Source: Helicobacter acinonychis (GTDB lineage Bacteria; Campylobacterota; Campylobacteria; Campylobacterales; Helicobacteraceae). Taken from it: a DNA stretch of 50,872 nucleotides. The DNA lies in contig NZ_UGIA01000002.1 in the NCBI RefSeq assembly GCF_900461455.1, positions 1-50,872 on the forward strand, read 5' to 3'. A model generated the notes under the pieces. The model had not been told where the DNA came from, did no database searches, and saw only the letters and a program-made list of their open reading frames with translations. Position numbers and translations under genes: made by a program. Of this stretch, positions 19,591 to 28,580 are shown one piece after another; the stretch's first letter is position 1; every line of letters starts with the position of its first letter.

Positions 19591-20873
19591 CTAAAGCGAT
19601 TGGGCTTTTTCTTGCTTCATAGCTCCATAACTAGCTAGATCTAATATGTTGCCATATTTAGAACTAACCCCATTAGAGGAAGCTCCACAAGCTTTGATAC
19701 GCTCATTAGTGTGATGAGCGTAATCAGTTCGGATAATCCCTACCCTACTTTTATCTATCTTTATTTTATGCCTATCATCTAGCATGCCTAAAGCGTAGTT
19801 TCTAATATTGACACTCGCATTGTAATCTCTGTGGTGTGTGATCTTACAATTAGGACAAGTGAATTGGGTAATCCTTTCATATTTTTTGCCTGTATTGAAC
19901 CCACAATAAGAACATAACTGAGAGCTAGGGAAAAATCTGTCTATGCCTAATAGGGTTTTCCTTTTTCTTTGGGTTTTGTATTCTAACATAGTAAGGAATT
20001 TCCCCCAACTCGCATTAGCAAGGCTTTTAGAATGATAGGTTTTCATAAGACCTTTAACATTCAAAGTTTCTACCCCTATCAAATCGTATTGATTGGTTAT
20101 CTCATTACTGATTTTATGCAAGTAGTCATCTCTAGTGTTTGAACAAGCTAAATGCAATCTGGCTACCTTTTTAGCTTGTTTTTTCCTGTTGTTTGAGCCT
20201 TTTACTTTTTTACTTAACCTCCTTTGCGCTTGTTTGAGTTTCTTTTCTAATTTTTGATAAAAACGAATGTGTGGGTATTCTATTTTATCGCTTGTAACAA
20301 TGAGCGTTCTTAAGCCCATGTCTAAACCTACCGCTTTTTAATGATGGTAGGTTTAGGGATAGACTCTTTGGTTTCATAGGATATAGAACAAAAATATTGA
20401 TCGGCTATGCAAGAAATAAAAGCCTGTTTGATAACGCTATCTTTAGGCAATTCTCTGTGTAATTTAGCCTTAATGCCCTCTTTGAATTTAGGGAGAGCGA
20501 TTGTTTGAGTTTCTGTTTTGATTTCTATGTTTTGGGGGATTGCAAAAGATTGCTTAGCGTTTTTCTTGGATTTGAATTTAGGGTATCTCGCTCTTTTGCT
20601 AAAGAAATTATCATAAGCGCTCACAAGCTGTCTTAACGCCATTTGCAAGCTTTGAGAATTGCACTCATTGAGGTAATGGTATTTTTCTTGCCGTTTGATT
20701 TGGGTTAAGACTTTTTGCATGGTGAAGTAAGTTTCTTTAATGCCTTTTGCATATTGCTTTTGTCGGTAATCTAAAAAGTAGTTATACACCACTCTAGAAC
20801 AGCCAAAATGTTCAGAAATAAGCTCTTTTTGTTGGGCGTTAGGATAAATTCTAAACTTAATAGCGTTAAGCAA
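19591..20873 (-). pseudogene. tnpB: TnpB (OrfB) RNA-guided nuclease of the IS605 family, one frameshift
   Basis: The two open frames join by restoring one A in the A5 run at about 20331. This gives PTIIKKAVGLDMGLRTLIVTS, with the first RuvC Asp in GLDMG. The full protein would be about 427 residues. N-terminal: MLNAIKFRIYPNAQQKELIS, the OrfB helix-turn-helix-like start. Catalytic: GLDMG, YDLIGVETLNVKG (Glu) and HHRDYNASVNIRN (Asp). A zinc ribbon CSYCG...CPNC sits between the last two. TnpB proteins cut DNA guided by an RNA from the element end and are the ancestors of Cas12. All motifs are intact, so a one-base consensus error would leave this active. Confidence 0.85.
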
Positions 20874-20942
20874 AACGACTCCCTTGTTTTTATCTTGTAT
20901 TATTATACAATGTTTTTATAAATAATGAATAGGGATAGAGGA

Positions 20943-21144
20943 ATGAGAAAAAACCATTACCCATTAAGGGGGTATATTTCAACCAACCGAAGTAAGCATA
21001 ATCTGGCGCGATAAAAGATTTATCCCCTTATTGCAAAAACACTTTTGGAAAGAAAAAACTTTTTGGACTGATGGATTTTTTGTTTGCTCTATCGGTGAAG
21101 CTAACCCTGAAACTATCAAGGCGTATATAGAAAATCAAGGTTAA
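20943..21144 (+). pseudogene. TnpA (IS200-type Y1 transposase) remnant with large internal deletion
   Basis: The ATG and first residues (MRKNHYPLRG) are followed within about 15 codons by the C-terminal part in another frame (TEVSIIWRDKRFIPLLQKHF, then WTDGFFVCSIGEANPETIKA and a stop). A normal TnpA is about 140-155 residues; about half is missing. The lost part includes the HUH metal-binding motif. The remaining tail has the WTDGFFVCSIGEAN element typical of the helix before the catalytic Tyr. Confidence 0.75.
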
Positions 21145-21154
21145 TTTTACTTAA

Positions 21155-21331
21155 GGTTTTTATATAGTTCCTAGCGGAACTAAAGCATTCATCCCAAACA
21201 CTAAAGATATTTGGGATTTCTGCTTGAGTGGTTTAAATCATAATCGTTCAGTTGTTGGAATAGATAGTGCAGATAGAAGCATAGAAATTTCAAAAGAAAA
21301 TATAATTAGCGAATTAAGGCTTTTTGCTTAA
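21155..21331 (+). pseudogene. C-terminal fragment of an unknown plus-strand gene
   Basis: An open frame without a start, reading GFYIVPSGTKAFIPNTKDIW, then DFCLSGLNHNRSVVGIDSAD, and ending SELRLFA. It begins right at the edge of the IS605 element and ends 28 bases before the right inverted-repeat arm. The composition is protein-like. I do not recognise it. It may be the 3' end of a gene carried by the inverted-repeat unit and cut off by the insertion sequence. Confidence 0.4.
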
Positions 21332-21359
21332 TTTTTCTATTTTTAAAAAATGTTTTAAA

Positions 21360-21381
21360 TCAATAAGTTATTGCAACAGAG
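21360..21381 (-). repeat. Right arm of the 22-bp inverted repeat
   Basis: TCAATAAGTTATTGCAACAG followed by AG, the perfect inverse of 19519-19540. It sits between the end of the unknown fragment and the stop of the 47-residue gene, next to GCCTAAAAA; on the minus strand the arm is preceded by GG, giving GGCTCTGTTGCAA. Confidence 0.85.
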
Positions 21382-21382
21382 C

Positions 21383-21526
21383 CTAAAAATTTTCTTCATT
21401 AGAATCAGGCTTTTTATCGCCACTTATTTTAATGCCTCCACCCCCATAACTAGGGGGTGGCGTTGGTTGGATCTCTGGTGTTTCGCCTCTTTCTCGTTTG
21501 TATTTTTGTTGGTGGTATGTTTTCAT
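21383..21526 (-). CDS. Small hypothetical protein, 47 residues
   Basis: It starts MKTYHQQKYKRERGETPEIQ with AAGG about nine bases upstream and ends after SNEENF. The centre is PTPPPSYGGGG. It is short, charged and probably unstructured. It follows the 127-residue gene on the same strand with a 33-base gap, so it may share its message. I do not recognise it. Confidence 0.45.
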   Translation of the reverse strand: MKTYHQQKYKRERGETPEIQPTPPPSYGGGGIKISGDKKPDSNEENF

Positions 21527-21559
21527 GTTTTCTACCTTATATTTTTTACTGATCGCTCC

Positions 21560-21942
21560 CTAAATCAGCATTGGTGAGCGATTTTTTGCACCATTGCCCA
21601 AACTATTTAAATGCCTGTCTTCTATCTTAAGAGACAAATTCAAACCCTCAAACCCCTCTAAAGCCTCCACAAGCTCTACCACAAGCTTTCTATCCCAAAT
21701 AGAATTTTCCAAGTCTTTGCATAAAGAAAAAACCTCGTGCAAGGAATTATGATCATGCAAAAACAAAAGGTCTAGATTCCCTAAAGAATCTAAGTTGCAA
21801 CACTCTTCAAAATCCTTTAAAAAAAACGCTCTTTTAAAGGCACAAAACCTTCAGTGGTATTAATTAGCCCCTTATCTTTGGTGTGTTTAAACACCATAAC
21901 ACATTCTTCCACTACGACAAACGCATACGCTAGCTTATTCAT
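21560..21942 (-). CDS. Hypothetical protein of 127 residues, one frameshift
   Basis: It begins MNKLAYAFVVVEECVMVFKH, with its ATG overlapping the stop of the upstream coiled-coil gene as ATGA, so it is coupled. The frame shifts in the T8 run near 21823-21830. Adding one T gives KERFFLKDFEECCNLDSLGN, and the frame stays open to the stop at 21560. The total then is exactly 128 codons. The protein is acidic and Leu-rich; no family is recognised. By position it corresponds to a small hypothetical near HP0059 of H. pylori. Confidence 0.55.
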
Positions 21943-22682
21943 GATAGTTTCTCCACTGCACTTTCATCGATTTGCGTGTTGTCTTTAAGTAGCCCTACCT
22001 TAATGCTTTGTGAATCCACGCAACACACATTAACACCCGCTTCTTTGCATTGTTCTAGCGCTATGCGAAGAATTTGCGTGTCTTGAATGGGCAAAGTGTT
22101 TGTGTTTGCAAGGGATTTATCGCTATAGCGTATCTCTAAAGTGTCACAGCCTCCCCATTCTTCTTTAGCTTGCCGTAATTGATTGTTGGTGTTTTCTAAA
22201 CTTTTTTGGGCACTCTCTAACTTTTTGAATAGATTTTCTTTTTGTGCAATTAGTTTTTTATATTTTTCAGTTAGTCCATCTTTTTCTTTGGATAGCTTGG
22301 TGTTTTCTGCAGTTAGTTCTGTTTTTTCTTTAGTTAGGTTTTCTTTTTCTTGTAACCAATCATTTTTTTCTCTTTTTAGGGCTTCAAGTTCACCGCTATT
22401 ATTTTGTTTAAGCCCTACTGATTCTTTCTCTAGAGTTTTTAAATACTCGTCTAAACCTATTTTTTCTTTAGGTGGTTTCTCTTTTTGAGTGCCTTTTGAG
22501 TTTTCTTGGGTATCGTTAGAGAAATTTCCAAAAAAAAGAGCCTATAGCACGAGAGAATTTTCTAAGGGGTTCAAAACCTCCTAGTTTAAGGTCTTCTAAC
22601 TTTTCAATTCAAGCTTCAAGCTCTTCAATTCGTTTTAAAAGCTCTTCATTTGTGGGGGGGTGGAACTTCTGTTAAAATGCAT
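21939..22682 (-). CDS. Phase-variable coiled-coil protein (HP0058-type), out of frame
   Basis: It starts MHFNRSSTPP, then meets a poly-C tract. With C8 instead of C7 the frame enters TNEELLKRIEELEA, followed by an in-frame TGA, then IEKLEDLKLGGFEPLRKFSR. A T8 run near 22530 needs one T fewer to enter GNFSNDTQENSKGTQKEKPP. A long Lys/Glu coiled coil follows (KREKNDWLQEKENLTKEKTE...). A folded C-terminal part follows (GGCDTLEIRYSDKSLANTNT, then RIALEQCKEAGVNVCCVDSQ). The two indels cancel and the span is exactly 248 codons. Poly-C control of this gene fits its H. pylori counterpart. The TGA suggests the gene is also damaged by mutation, unless it is an error. Confidence 0.65.
22654..22660 (-). 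repeat. Poly-C tract (C7) in the start of the coiled-coil gene
   Basis: Seven G on the plus strand, ten codons into the minus-strand gene. C8 would join the start codon to the downstream frame; C7 ends translation at TAA five codons later. This is a likely phase switch. Confidence 0.75.
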
Positions 22683-22882
22683 CACAAAACACATCCTTAC
22701 CTTAAAATAAAAGATCGTTGCTCTAATCTAAAAACGCTTAAAATCAGCTTTATTATCAGCATACAAAAGCGCAAGCGTTGCAACTAAATAGTGCCGCAAC
22801 AAACACCTAACGCATGGCGTTTGGTTAGAATGGGTTAAAAAGCGTTTTAAAGTGGGTTTAAGAGCGGGTTTAAAAAAGAGAA

Positions 22883-22903
22883 AACCCCCTAGAACCTAGG
22901 GTT
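22883..22903 (-). terminator. Terminator of the lipoprotein gene
   Basis: On the minus strand AACCCTAG pairs with CTAGGGGGTT around a GTT loop, followed by TTCTCTTTTTT. It overlaps the stop codon of the lipoprotein gene. Confidence 0.6.
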
Positions 22904-23123
22904 ATAGGCTAGTATTCCAGTGGTTTTGTTCAGAAGCAAAAGGGTCAAAAAGACCTGAAGGCACATTGGTAGTTGTTTGTTTTTCTGTGTGGTGGGCTTC
23001 TTTTTTCATCGCCTTGCCATCAACACAAGCACAAGCAAGACCTTGAGACTTAAAGCTAGAGCAACCACTCAATAACAACGCACCAAGTGCACCAATCATC
23101 AAACCGCTTCTAATTGTTTTCAT
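22902..23123 (-). CDS. Small lipoprotein, 73 residues
   Basis: It begins MKTIRSGLMIGALGALLLSG and the lipobox LLSGC ends at Cys21, so it should be lipidated and membrane-anchored after LspA cleavage. The mature part is about 53 residues, with three more Cys (FKSQGLACACVDGKAM) and a His/Glu-rich stretch. AAAGGATATAAA precedes the ATG. It is divergent from putA. It matches HP0057 in position. The function is unknown. Confidence 0.8.
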   Translation of the reverse strand: MKTIRSGLMIGALGALLLSGCSSFKSQGLACACVDGKAMKKEAHHTEKQTTTNVPSGLFDPFASEQNHWNTSL

Positions 23124-23205
23124 TTTATATCCTTTTGTTTTTAAATTTTTTCGTTTAATTTAAAATCGCTTAATTGAATAAGCTAAACACTTTAAATTAC
23201 ACGAT

Positions 23206-23245
23206 GCGAACGATATAATTTATTTTTAAACGAAAAGTAAATGAA
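23206..23245 (-). promoter_or_regulatory. Upstream region of the lipoprotein gene sharing blocks with 38678-38710
   Basis: On the plus strand GCGAACGA (23206-23213) and AAAAGTAAATGAA (23233-23245) also occur, in the same order, upstream of the repeat protein at 38266. On the minus strand AAATTATA lies directly before TCGTTCGC, where a -10 box would be. The blocks are exact; the promoter role is inferred. Confidence 0.45.
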
Positions 23246-23399
23246 CTTTTTAAAGGATCAAAAATTCCTCCAATTTTGATGCTCAATCGGTAAATAATTA
23301 CCACATTTAAATAAAACAATTTTAATAATTAAATTCATTTAGTATAAAAACAATCAAAAATTGAAAAGCATTATTAAAAAACGCCCATTTAAAACATGT

Positions 23400-23405
23400 T
23401 ATAAT
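23400..23405 (+). promoter_or_regulatory. -10 box of the putA promoter
   Basis: TATAAT lies 33 bases before the putA ATG, followed by AAGGAG at 23426-23431 at good spacing. The rest of the 314-base gap from 23124 is very AT-rich and otherwise holds only the divergent lipoprotein upstream region. Confidence 0.7.
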
Positions 23406-23437
23406 CAAGCGAAAACCTTAAGCTTAAGGAGAAAGAG

Positions 23438-26400
23438 ATGCAAAAGATCATTGATGATTCATTAAAATTGGCTGAAAAGCTGCAAAATCGTATCAGTCAG
23501 CATTTGAGCGAGCAAGAAAAGGCGTTCCATTCCAAAATGCAAAAGCTTTTAAACAACCCTGAAAACAAAGTCATGCTCATAGAACTTATGGATAGGAGTT
23601 TTAGGTGCTTGGACAATAAAGCCCGCTTTGAAATGATTGAGCATGTTTTAGACAAATACAAAAGCCGTGAGATTTTTTCTTCATTTGAAAAATTGCTTTT
23701 AATGGGGTTTTTAAGTTTTGGGAAAATGCTGCCCAATATGAGCGTGCCTTTCTTTGTCAATAAGATTAGAAGCGACACTAAAGCGATGGTTTTAGAGCAA
23801 GAAGAGAGCCAATTAAAAGAGCGGATTTTAAAAAGAAAAAATGAAAACATCATTTTGAATGTGAATTTTATCGGCGAAGAGGTTTTAGGCGAAGAAGAAG
23901 CTACCACGCGTTTTGAAAAATACTCACAAGCCCTAAAATCCAATTACATCCAATACATCTCCATTAAAATCACCACAATTTTTTCTCAAATCAATATCCT
24001 TGATTTTGAATACTCTAAAAAAGAGATTGTCAAACGATTAGACGCCCTCTACGCTTTAGCTCTAGAAGAAGAAAAAAAGCAAGGTATCCCTAAATTTATC
24101 AATTTAGACATGGAAGAATTTAGAGATTTAGAGCTAACAGTGGAGTCTTTTATGGAGTCTATTGCTAAATTTGACTTGAACGCCGGTATTGTGTTGCAAG
24201 CTTATATCCCTGATTCTTATGAATACTTGAAAAAATTGCACGCCTTTTCTAAAGAAAGGGTTTTAAAAGGGTTGAAACCCATTAAAATCCGTTTTGTTAA
24301 GGGAGCGAACATGGAGAGCGAAGAGACCATCGCTTCTGTGAAAGGCTGGGCGTTACCCACATTCTCTAGCAAGCAAGACACCGATTCTAACTACAATAAA
24401 ATGTTAGATTTTATTTTAGAGGGCGATAATTACAAATACATCCACATTGGTACAGCGAGCCATAACATTTTTGAAATCGCCTATGTTTATACGCGCATCC
24501 ATGCCATTAATGACCCTGTTGTGTTGGAGCATTTTAGCTTTGAAATGCTAGAGGGCATGAGCTTGCAAGCGAGCCAAGAATTAAAAGAGATGCACAAACT
24601 CATTCTTTATGCACCGGTGTGCGATGGAGCGCATTTCAACAATGCGATTGCTTATTTAGTGAGAAGACTGGATGAAAACACCTCAAGCGATAATTTCATG
24701 AAAGCTTTCTTCAATCTCAAAGTAGGCACGAGCGAATGGAAAGACCAAGAACAACGCTTTTTAAATAGCCTTAAAGGGATCGCTACTTTAGATAATTCCA
24801 CTCACAGAACCCAAGATAGAAACGCCAAACAAAACGGGTATACGACTTACCCAAACAACTCTTTTAAAAACGAAAGCGATACCGATTTTATTTTAAAAGC
24901 CAACCGAGAGTGGGCCAAAAAAGTGCGTGAAAAAATGCATAACGCCCCTATTTTAGAGCTTTACCCAGAAATTGATGGGAGGTTTGAAGATCCTAACCTA
25001 ACCCCTTTAGAAGTCTTTGATAAAATCCATCATAAAAAAATCGCTAGCGTGCATTTAGCGGATAAAGAAGCGATTTTAAAAGCCCTAGAAGTCGCTAAAA
25101 GCGATAAAAGCCGTTTCAGTCACAAAAGTTTTACAGAAATCCATGCTTTAATGAGTCAAACCGCCCAACTTTTTAGAGAAAGAAGAGGCGATTTAATAGG
25201 GATTTCGGCTTTAGAAGTGGGTAAGACTTTTGCTGAAACGGATGCGGAAGTGAGCGAAGCCATTGACTTTTTAGAGTTTTATCCTTATAGCTTAAGGGTG
25301 TTGCAAGAGCAAAACAAAAAAACGCAATTCACCCCCAAAGGCGTGGGTGTCGTCATTGCTCCGTGGAATTTCCCTGTGGGCATTTCCGTAGGCACTATCG
25401 CTGCCCCCCTAGCCGCTGGCAATCGTGTGATTTACAAGCCTTCAAGTTTGTCTAGTGTGACGGGCTATAAGCTTTGTGAGTGTTTTTGGGATGCCGGCGT
25501 GCCTAGAGATGCACTCATTTACTTGCCCTCTAAAGGGAGTGATATTAGCGAGCATCTTTTAAAAGATGAAAGCATCAAGTTTGCTATTTTAACAGGGGGC
25601 GAAGACACCGCTTATAAAATGCTTAAAGCTAACCCTACTTTAGCCTTGAGTGCAGAAACAGGCGGTAAAAACGCTACCATTGTGAGCAAAATGGCAGACA
25701 GGGATCAGGCGATTAAAAATGTTATCCATTCAGCTTTTAGCAATTCAGGGCAAAAATGCTCTGCGACTTCGCTTTTAGTGTTAGAAAAAGAAGTCTATGA
25801 AGATGAGAATTTTAAAAAGACTTTGATAGACGCTACTTTAAGCCTTAGCGTGGGCGATCCTTTTGATTTTAAAAACAAAATCGGCACTTTAGCAGACAAA
25901 CCCAATGAAAAAGCCATTCAGGCGATGGAGGAGTTGAAAGGCTATGAAAATTACGAGATCCCAGTAAGCTTTGTGAATGATAACCCCTATTTGATGAAAC
26001 CAAGCATTAAATACGGCACTAAAAAGGGCGATTTCACGCATACAACCGAGCTTTTTACCCCTATTTTATCGGTAATGGAAGCGCAAAATTTAGATGAAGC
26101 GATAGAGATAGTCAATTCTACCGGCTATGGGCTTACGAGCGCGTTAGAGTCTCTAGATGAAAGGGAGTGGGAGTATTATTTAGAACGCATTGAAGCCGGT
26201 AATATTTATATCAATAAACCCACCACAGGGGCTATTGTTTTACGGCAGCCTTTTGGAGGGATTAAAAAATCCGCTGTAGGGTTTGGGAGAAAGGTGGGTA
26301 TTTTTAACTATATCACGCAATTTGTGAATATCCATCAAGAAGAAGAGGACGATCACGCTTTAACAAGCCCTTTAAGCGAAGCTTTAGAAAGCTTGATTCA

Positions 26401-26995
26401 AAAAGGCTATGATGAGCATACGCATGAGTTGAAGCGCGCGATTTTTATGGCAAAGAGCTACGCTTATCACTATAAGCATGAATTCAATCAAACTAGAGAC
26501 TATGTCAAAATCAGAGGCGAAGACAACCTCTTTTCTTACACTAAAGTTAAAAGCGTGGGTTATCGCATCACAGAAAATGACACCTTAAGCGATATGTTAG
26601 GCGTTGCTTTGGCTTGCTTGATCTCTCAAATCCCTTTAATTTTTAGTGCAGAAAACGAGTATTCCAATAAAAATCTAACATTTTTCCTAGAATGCTTAAA
26701 AACGCTCCGAGCAAATACCCCTATTGTTTATGAAAGCTTGCAAGCTTTTAGCGAGAAATTAAACGCTTTTGATCGTGTCCGCTATTTAAAAAGCGATTTA
26801 GATTTATTACACGAGCAAGCGAGCGCTTTAGGGATAGTTTTAGCCACCGCTAAACCATGCTTGAATGGGCGTTTTGAATTGTTGTATTACCACTTAGAGC
26901 GATCCGTTAGCATCTCTTATCATCGTTATGGGAATTTAGGATCAAGGGTTTTAAAGCAACCCACTTGCCACAAGTCATGCTACGCTGAAAAATAA
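23438..26995 (+). CDS. putA: Bifunctional proline dehydrogenase / P5C dehydrogenase
   Basis: A 1185-residue enzyme that oxidises proline to glutamate in two steps. The N-terminal half is the FAD-dependent proline dehydrogenase barrel ([49 protein letters not shown]). The second half is the NAD-dependent aldehyde dehydrogenase, with [20 protein letters not shown], the catalytic Glu740 in [10 protein letters not shown] and the nucleophile Cys774 in [10 protein letters not shown]. There is no N-terminal DNA-binding domain, so it is not the autoregulating type of PutA. The C-terminal 170 residues are typical of the Helicobacter form. putP follows by 26 bases, and the two form the proline-use operon, important because proline is abundant in gastric mucus. 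Confidence 0.96.
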   Translation: MQKIIDDSLKLAEKLQNRISQHLSEQEKAFHSKMQKLLNNPENKVMLIELMDRSFRCLDNKARFEMIEHVLDKYKSREIFSSFEKLLLMGFLSFGKMLPNMSVPFFVNKIRSDTKAMVLEQEESQLKERILKRKNENIILNVNFIGEEVLGEEEATTRFEKYSQALKSNYIQYISIKITTIFSQINILDFEYSKKEIVKRLDALYALALEEEKKQGIPKFINLDMEEFRDLELTVESFMESIAKFDLNAGIVLQAYIPDSYEYLKKLHAFSKERVLKGLKPIKIRFVKGANMESEETIASVKGWALPTFSSKQDTDSNYNKMLDFILEGDNYKYIHIGTASHNIFEIAYVYTRIHAINDPVVLEHFSFEMLEGMSLQASQELKEMHKLILYAPVCDGAHFNNAIAYLVRRLDENTSSDNFMKAFFNLKVGTSEWKDQEQRFLNSLKGIATLDNSTHRTQDRNAKQNGYTTYPNNSFKNESDTDFILKANREWAKKVREKMHNAPILELYPEIDGRFEDPNLTPLEVFDKIHHKKIASVHLADKEAILKALEVAKSDKSRFSHKSFTEIHALMSQTAQLFRERRGDLIGISALEVGKTFAETDAEVSEAIDFLEFYPYSLRVLQEQNKKTQFTPKGVGVVIAPWNFPVGISVGTIAAPLAAGNRVIYKPSSLSSVTGYKLCECFWDAGVPRDALIYLPSKGSDISEHLLKDESIKFAILTGGEDTAYKMLKANPTLALSAETGGKNATIVSKMADRDQAIKNVIHSAFSNSGQKCSATSLLVLEKEVYEDENFKKTLIDATLSLSVGDPFDFKNKIGTLADKPNEKAIQAMEELKGYENYEIPVSFVNDNPYLMKPSIKYGTKKGDFTHTTELFTPILSVMEAQNLDEAIEIVNSTGYGLTSALESLDEREWEYYLERIEAGNIYINKPTTGAIVLRQPFGGIKKSAVGFGRKVGIFNYITQFVNIHQEEEDDHALTSPLSEALESLIQKGYDEHTHELKRAIFMAKSYAYHYKHEFNQTRDYVKIRGEDNLFSYTKVKSVGYRITENDTLSDMLGVALACLISQIPLIFSAENEYSNKNLTFFLECLKTLRANTPIVYESLQAFSEKLNAFDRVRYLKSDLDLLHEQASALGIVLATAKPCLNGRFELLYYHLERSVSISYHRYGNLGSRVLKQPTCHKSCYAEK

Positions 26996-27021
26996 ATATT
27001 GTATTAAATAAGGAGATAGAA

Positions 27022-28518
27022 ATGGGACATGGACATGTTATTTTAAGCACCCCTATTGTTACGATGTTTGTCGCTTATTCGCTGTTAATGCTCTACATTG
27101 GTTTTTATTTTTACAAACAAAATGAAACAACCGAAGATTATTTCTTAGGCGATCGCTCCATGGGTCCTGTGATTAGCGCTTTGAGTGCAGGGGCGAGTGA
27201 CATGAGCGGGTGGCTTTTAATGGGATTACCGGGCGCTCTGTATGTGGGAGGGCTTATCAACTCGCACATCGCCATAGGATTGAGTTTGGGGGCATTGATT
27301 AACTGGGTTTTTGTGGCTAAACGCTTACGCATTTACACGAGCGTGATCGCTAATTCCATCACCATTTCAGATTATTTTGAAACGCGTTTTAGCGATAACA
27401 AACACATTTTGCGCTTGATTTCAGCCTTTGTGATTTTAATTTTTTTTATCTTCTATATTTCTTCAGGGCTTGTGAGTGGGGCTAAACTCTTTGAAGCGAC
27501 TTTTGGCATCCAATACGATTACGCTTTAACCATCGGCACGCTGATTATTGTTTCTTACACCTTTTCAGGAGGGTATAAGGCGGTGTGCTGGACGGATTTG
27601 ATTCAAGGGCTTTTGATGATGAGTGCTTTAATCGTGGTGCCGGTTGCTATGCTCATTCAAATCGGTGGGATTAGAGAGAGCATTCAAATCATTAGAGAAA
27701 TCAAGCCTGAAAACCTTTCTTTTTTACAAGGCTCTAGCACAGTCGCCATTATTTCAAGCCTTGCTTGGGGGTTAGGCTATTTTGGACAACCCCATATTTT
27801 AGTGCGCTTCATGTCCATTCGCTCCATTAAAGATGTCCCTAAAGCGACCACTATTGGTATCTCTTGGATGGTCATTTCTTTGATTGGGGCATGCGCTATG
27901 GGTCTTTTAGGCGTTGCGTATGTGCATAAATTTGATTTAAGCTTACAAGACCCTGAAAAGATTTTCATTGTGATGAGTCAATTGCTCTTTAACCCTTGGA
28001 TCACAGGCATTTTATTGAGCGCGATTTTAGCTGCGGTGATGAGCACGGCTAGTTCGCAACTGCTTGTAAGCTCTTCTACCATTGCTGAAGATTTCTACAC
28101 AACGATCTTTAACAAAAACGCCCCACAAAAACTAGTAATGGCAATTTCTAGGCTTTCGGTTTTAGGGGTGACTTGCATCGCTTTTTTCATTTCAATGGAT
28201 AAAAACGCTAGCATTCTTAGTATTGTGAGTTACGCATGGGCTGGCTTTGGCGCGAGTTTTGGATCGGTGATTTTGTTTTCGCTTTTTTGGTCAAGAATGA
28301 CACGAATTGGAGCGATTGCTGGCATGCTCTCTGGGGCTAGCACGGTGATTTTATACGATAAATTTGGTAAAAGCTTTTTGGATATTTATGAAATCGTCCC
28401 AGGCTTTATTGCAGCGAGTATAGCTATTGTTGTGTTCAGTCTTTTTTCTAGCGTGCGAGCAGACACTAAAGAAGCTTTTGAAACCATGCTTAAAGAAATT
28501 GAAAGCTTAAAACATTGA
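27022..28518 (+). CDS. putP: Sodium/proline symporter
   Basis: A 498-residue inner-membrane permease of the sodium:solute symporter family with 12-13 hydrophobic segments. Signatures seen are [37 protein letters not shown] and the family stretch [20 protein letters not shown]. It supplies proline to PutA. AAGGAGATAG precedes the ATG. Its last 28 bases are the start of the duplicated segment and also occur at 17371. Confidence 0.96.
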   Translation: MGHGHVILSTPIVTMFVAYSLLMLYIGFYFYKQNETTEDYFLGDRSMGPVISALSAGASDMSGWLLMGLPGALYVGGLINSHIAIGLSLGALINWVFVAKRLRIYTSVIANSITISDYFETRFSDNKHILRLISAFVILIFFIFYISSGLVSGAKLFEATFGIQYDYALTIGTLIIVSYTFSGGYKAVCWTDLIQGLLMMSALIVVPVAMLIQIGGIRESIQIIREIKPENLSFLQGSSTVAIISSLAWGLGYFGQPHILVRFMSIRSIKDVPKATTIGISWMVISLIGACAMGLLGVAYVHKFDLSLQDPEKIFIVMSQLLFNPWITGILLSAILAAVMSTASSQLLVSSSTIAEDFYTTIFNKNAPQKLVMAISRLSVLGVTCIAFFISMDKNASILSIVSYAWAGFGASFGSVILFSLFWSRMTRIGAIAGMLSGASTVILYDKFGKSFLDIYEIVPGFIAASIAIVVFSLFSSVRADTKEAFETMLKEIESLKH

Positions 28519-28580
28519 AAAAAGATATAATTACGAAAACCCTTTTTAGTGGGTTCAATTTAAAGATTTAAGGGTTGTGT

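Larger units (their letters stand above)
19561..21160. mobile_element. IS605-type (IS200/IS605 family) element, damaged
   Basis: The element holds divergent tnpB (minus) and tnpA (plus), the arrangement of H. pylori IS605/IS606. A subterminal hairpin CCCAACCGCT / AGCGATTGGG with a TAAA-type loop and one C-A mismatch (19583-19604) overlaps the tnpB stop. It is the expected right-end structure, and the region where the tnpB-linked guide RNA would end. The exact ends cannot be fixed by eye; inverted ACCTTAAGT/ACTTAAGGT words at 19568 and 21150 lie near both edges. tnpA has lost its centre, so the element cannot move by itself. Confidence 0.8.

Noticed and set aside
22183-22488. A 101-residue plus-strand Ser/Phe-rich membrane-like protein
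   Set aside because: It is the antisense of the Lys/Glu coiled coil of the minus-strand gene; such shadows always look Phe/Ser-rich.
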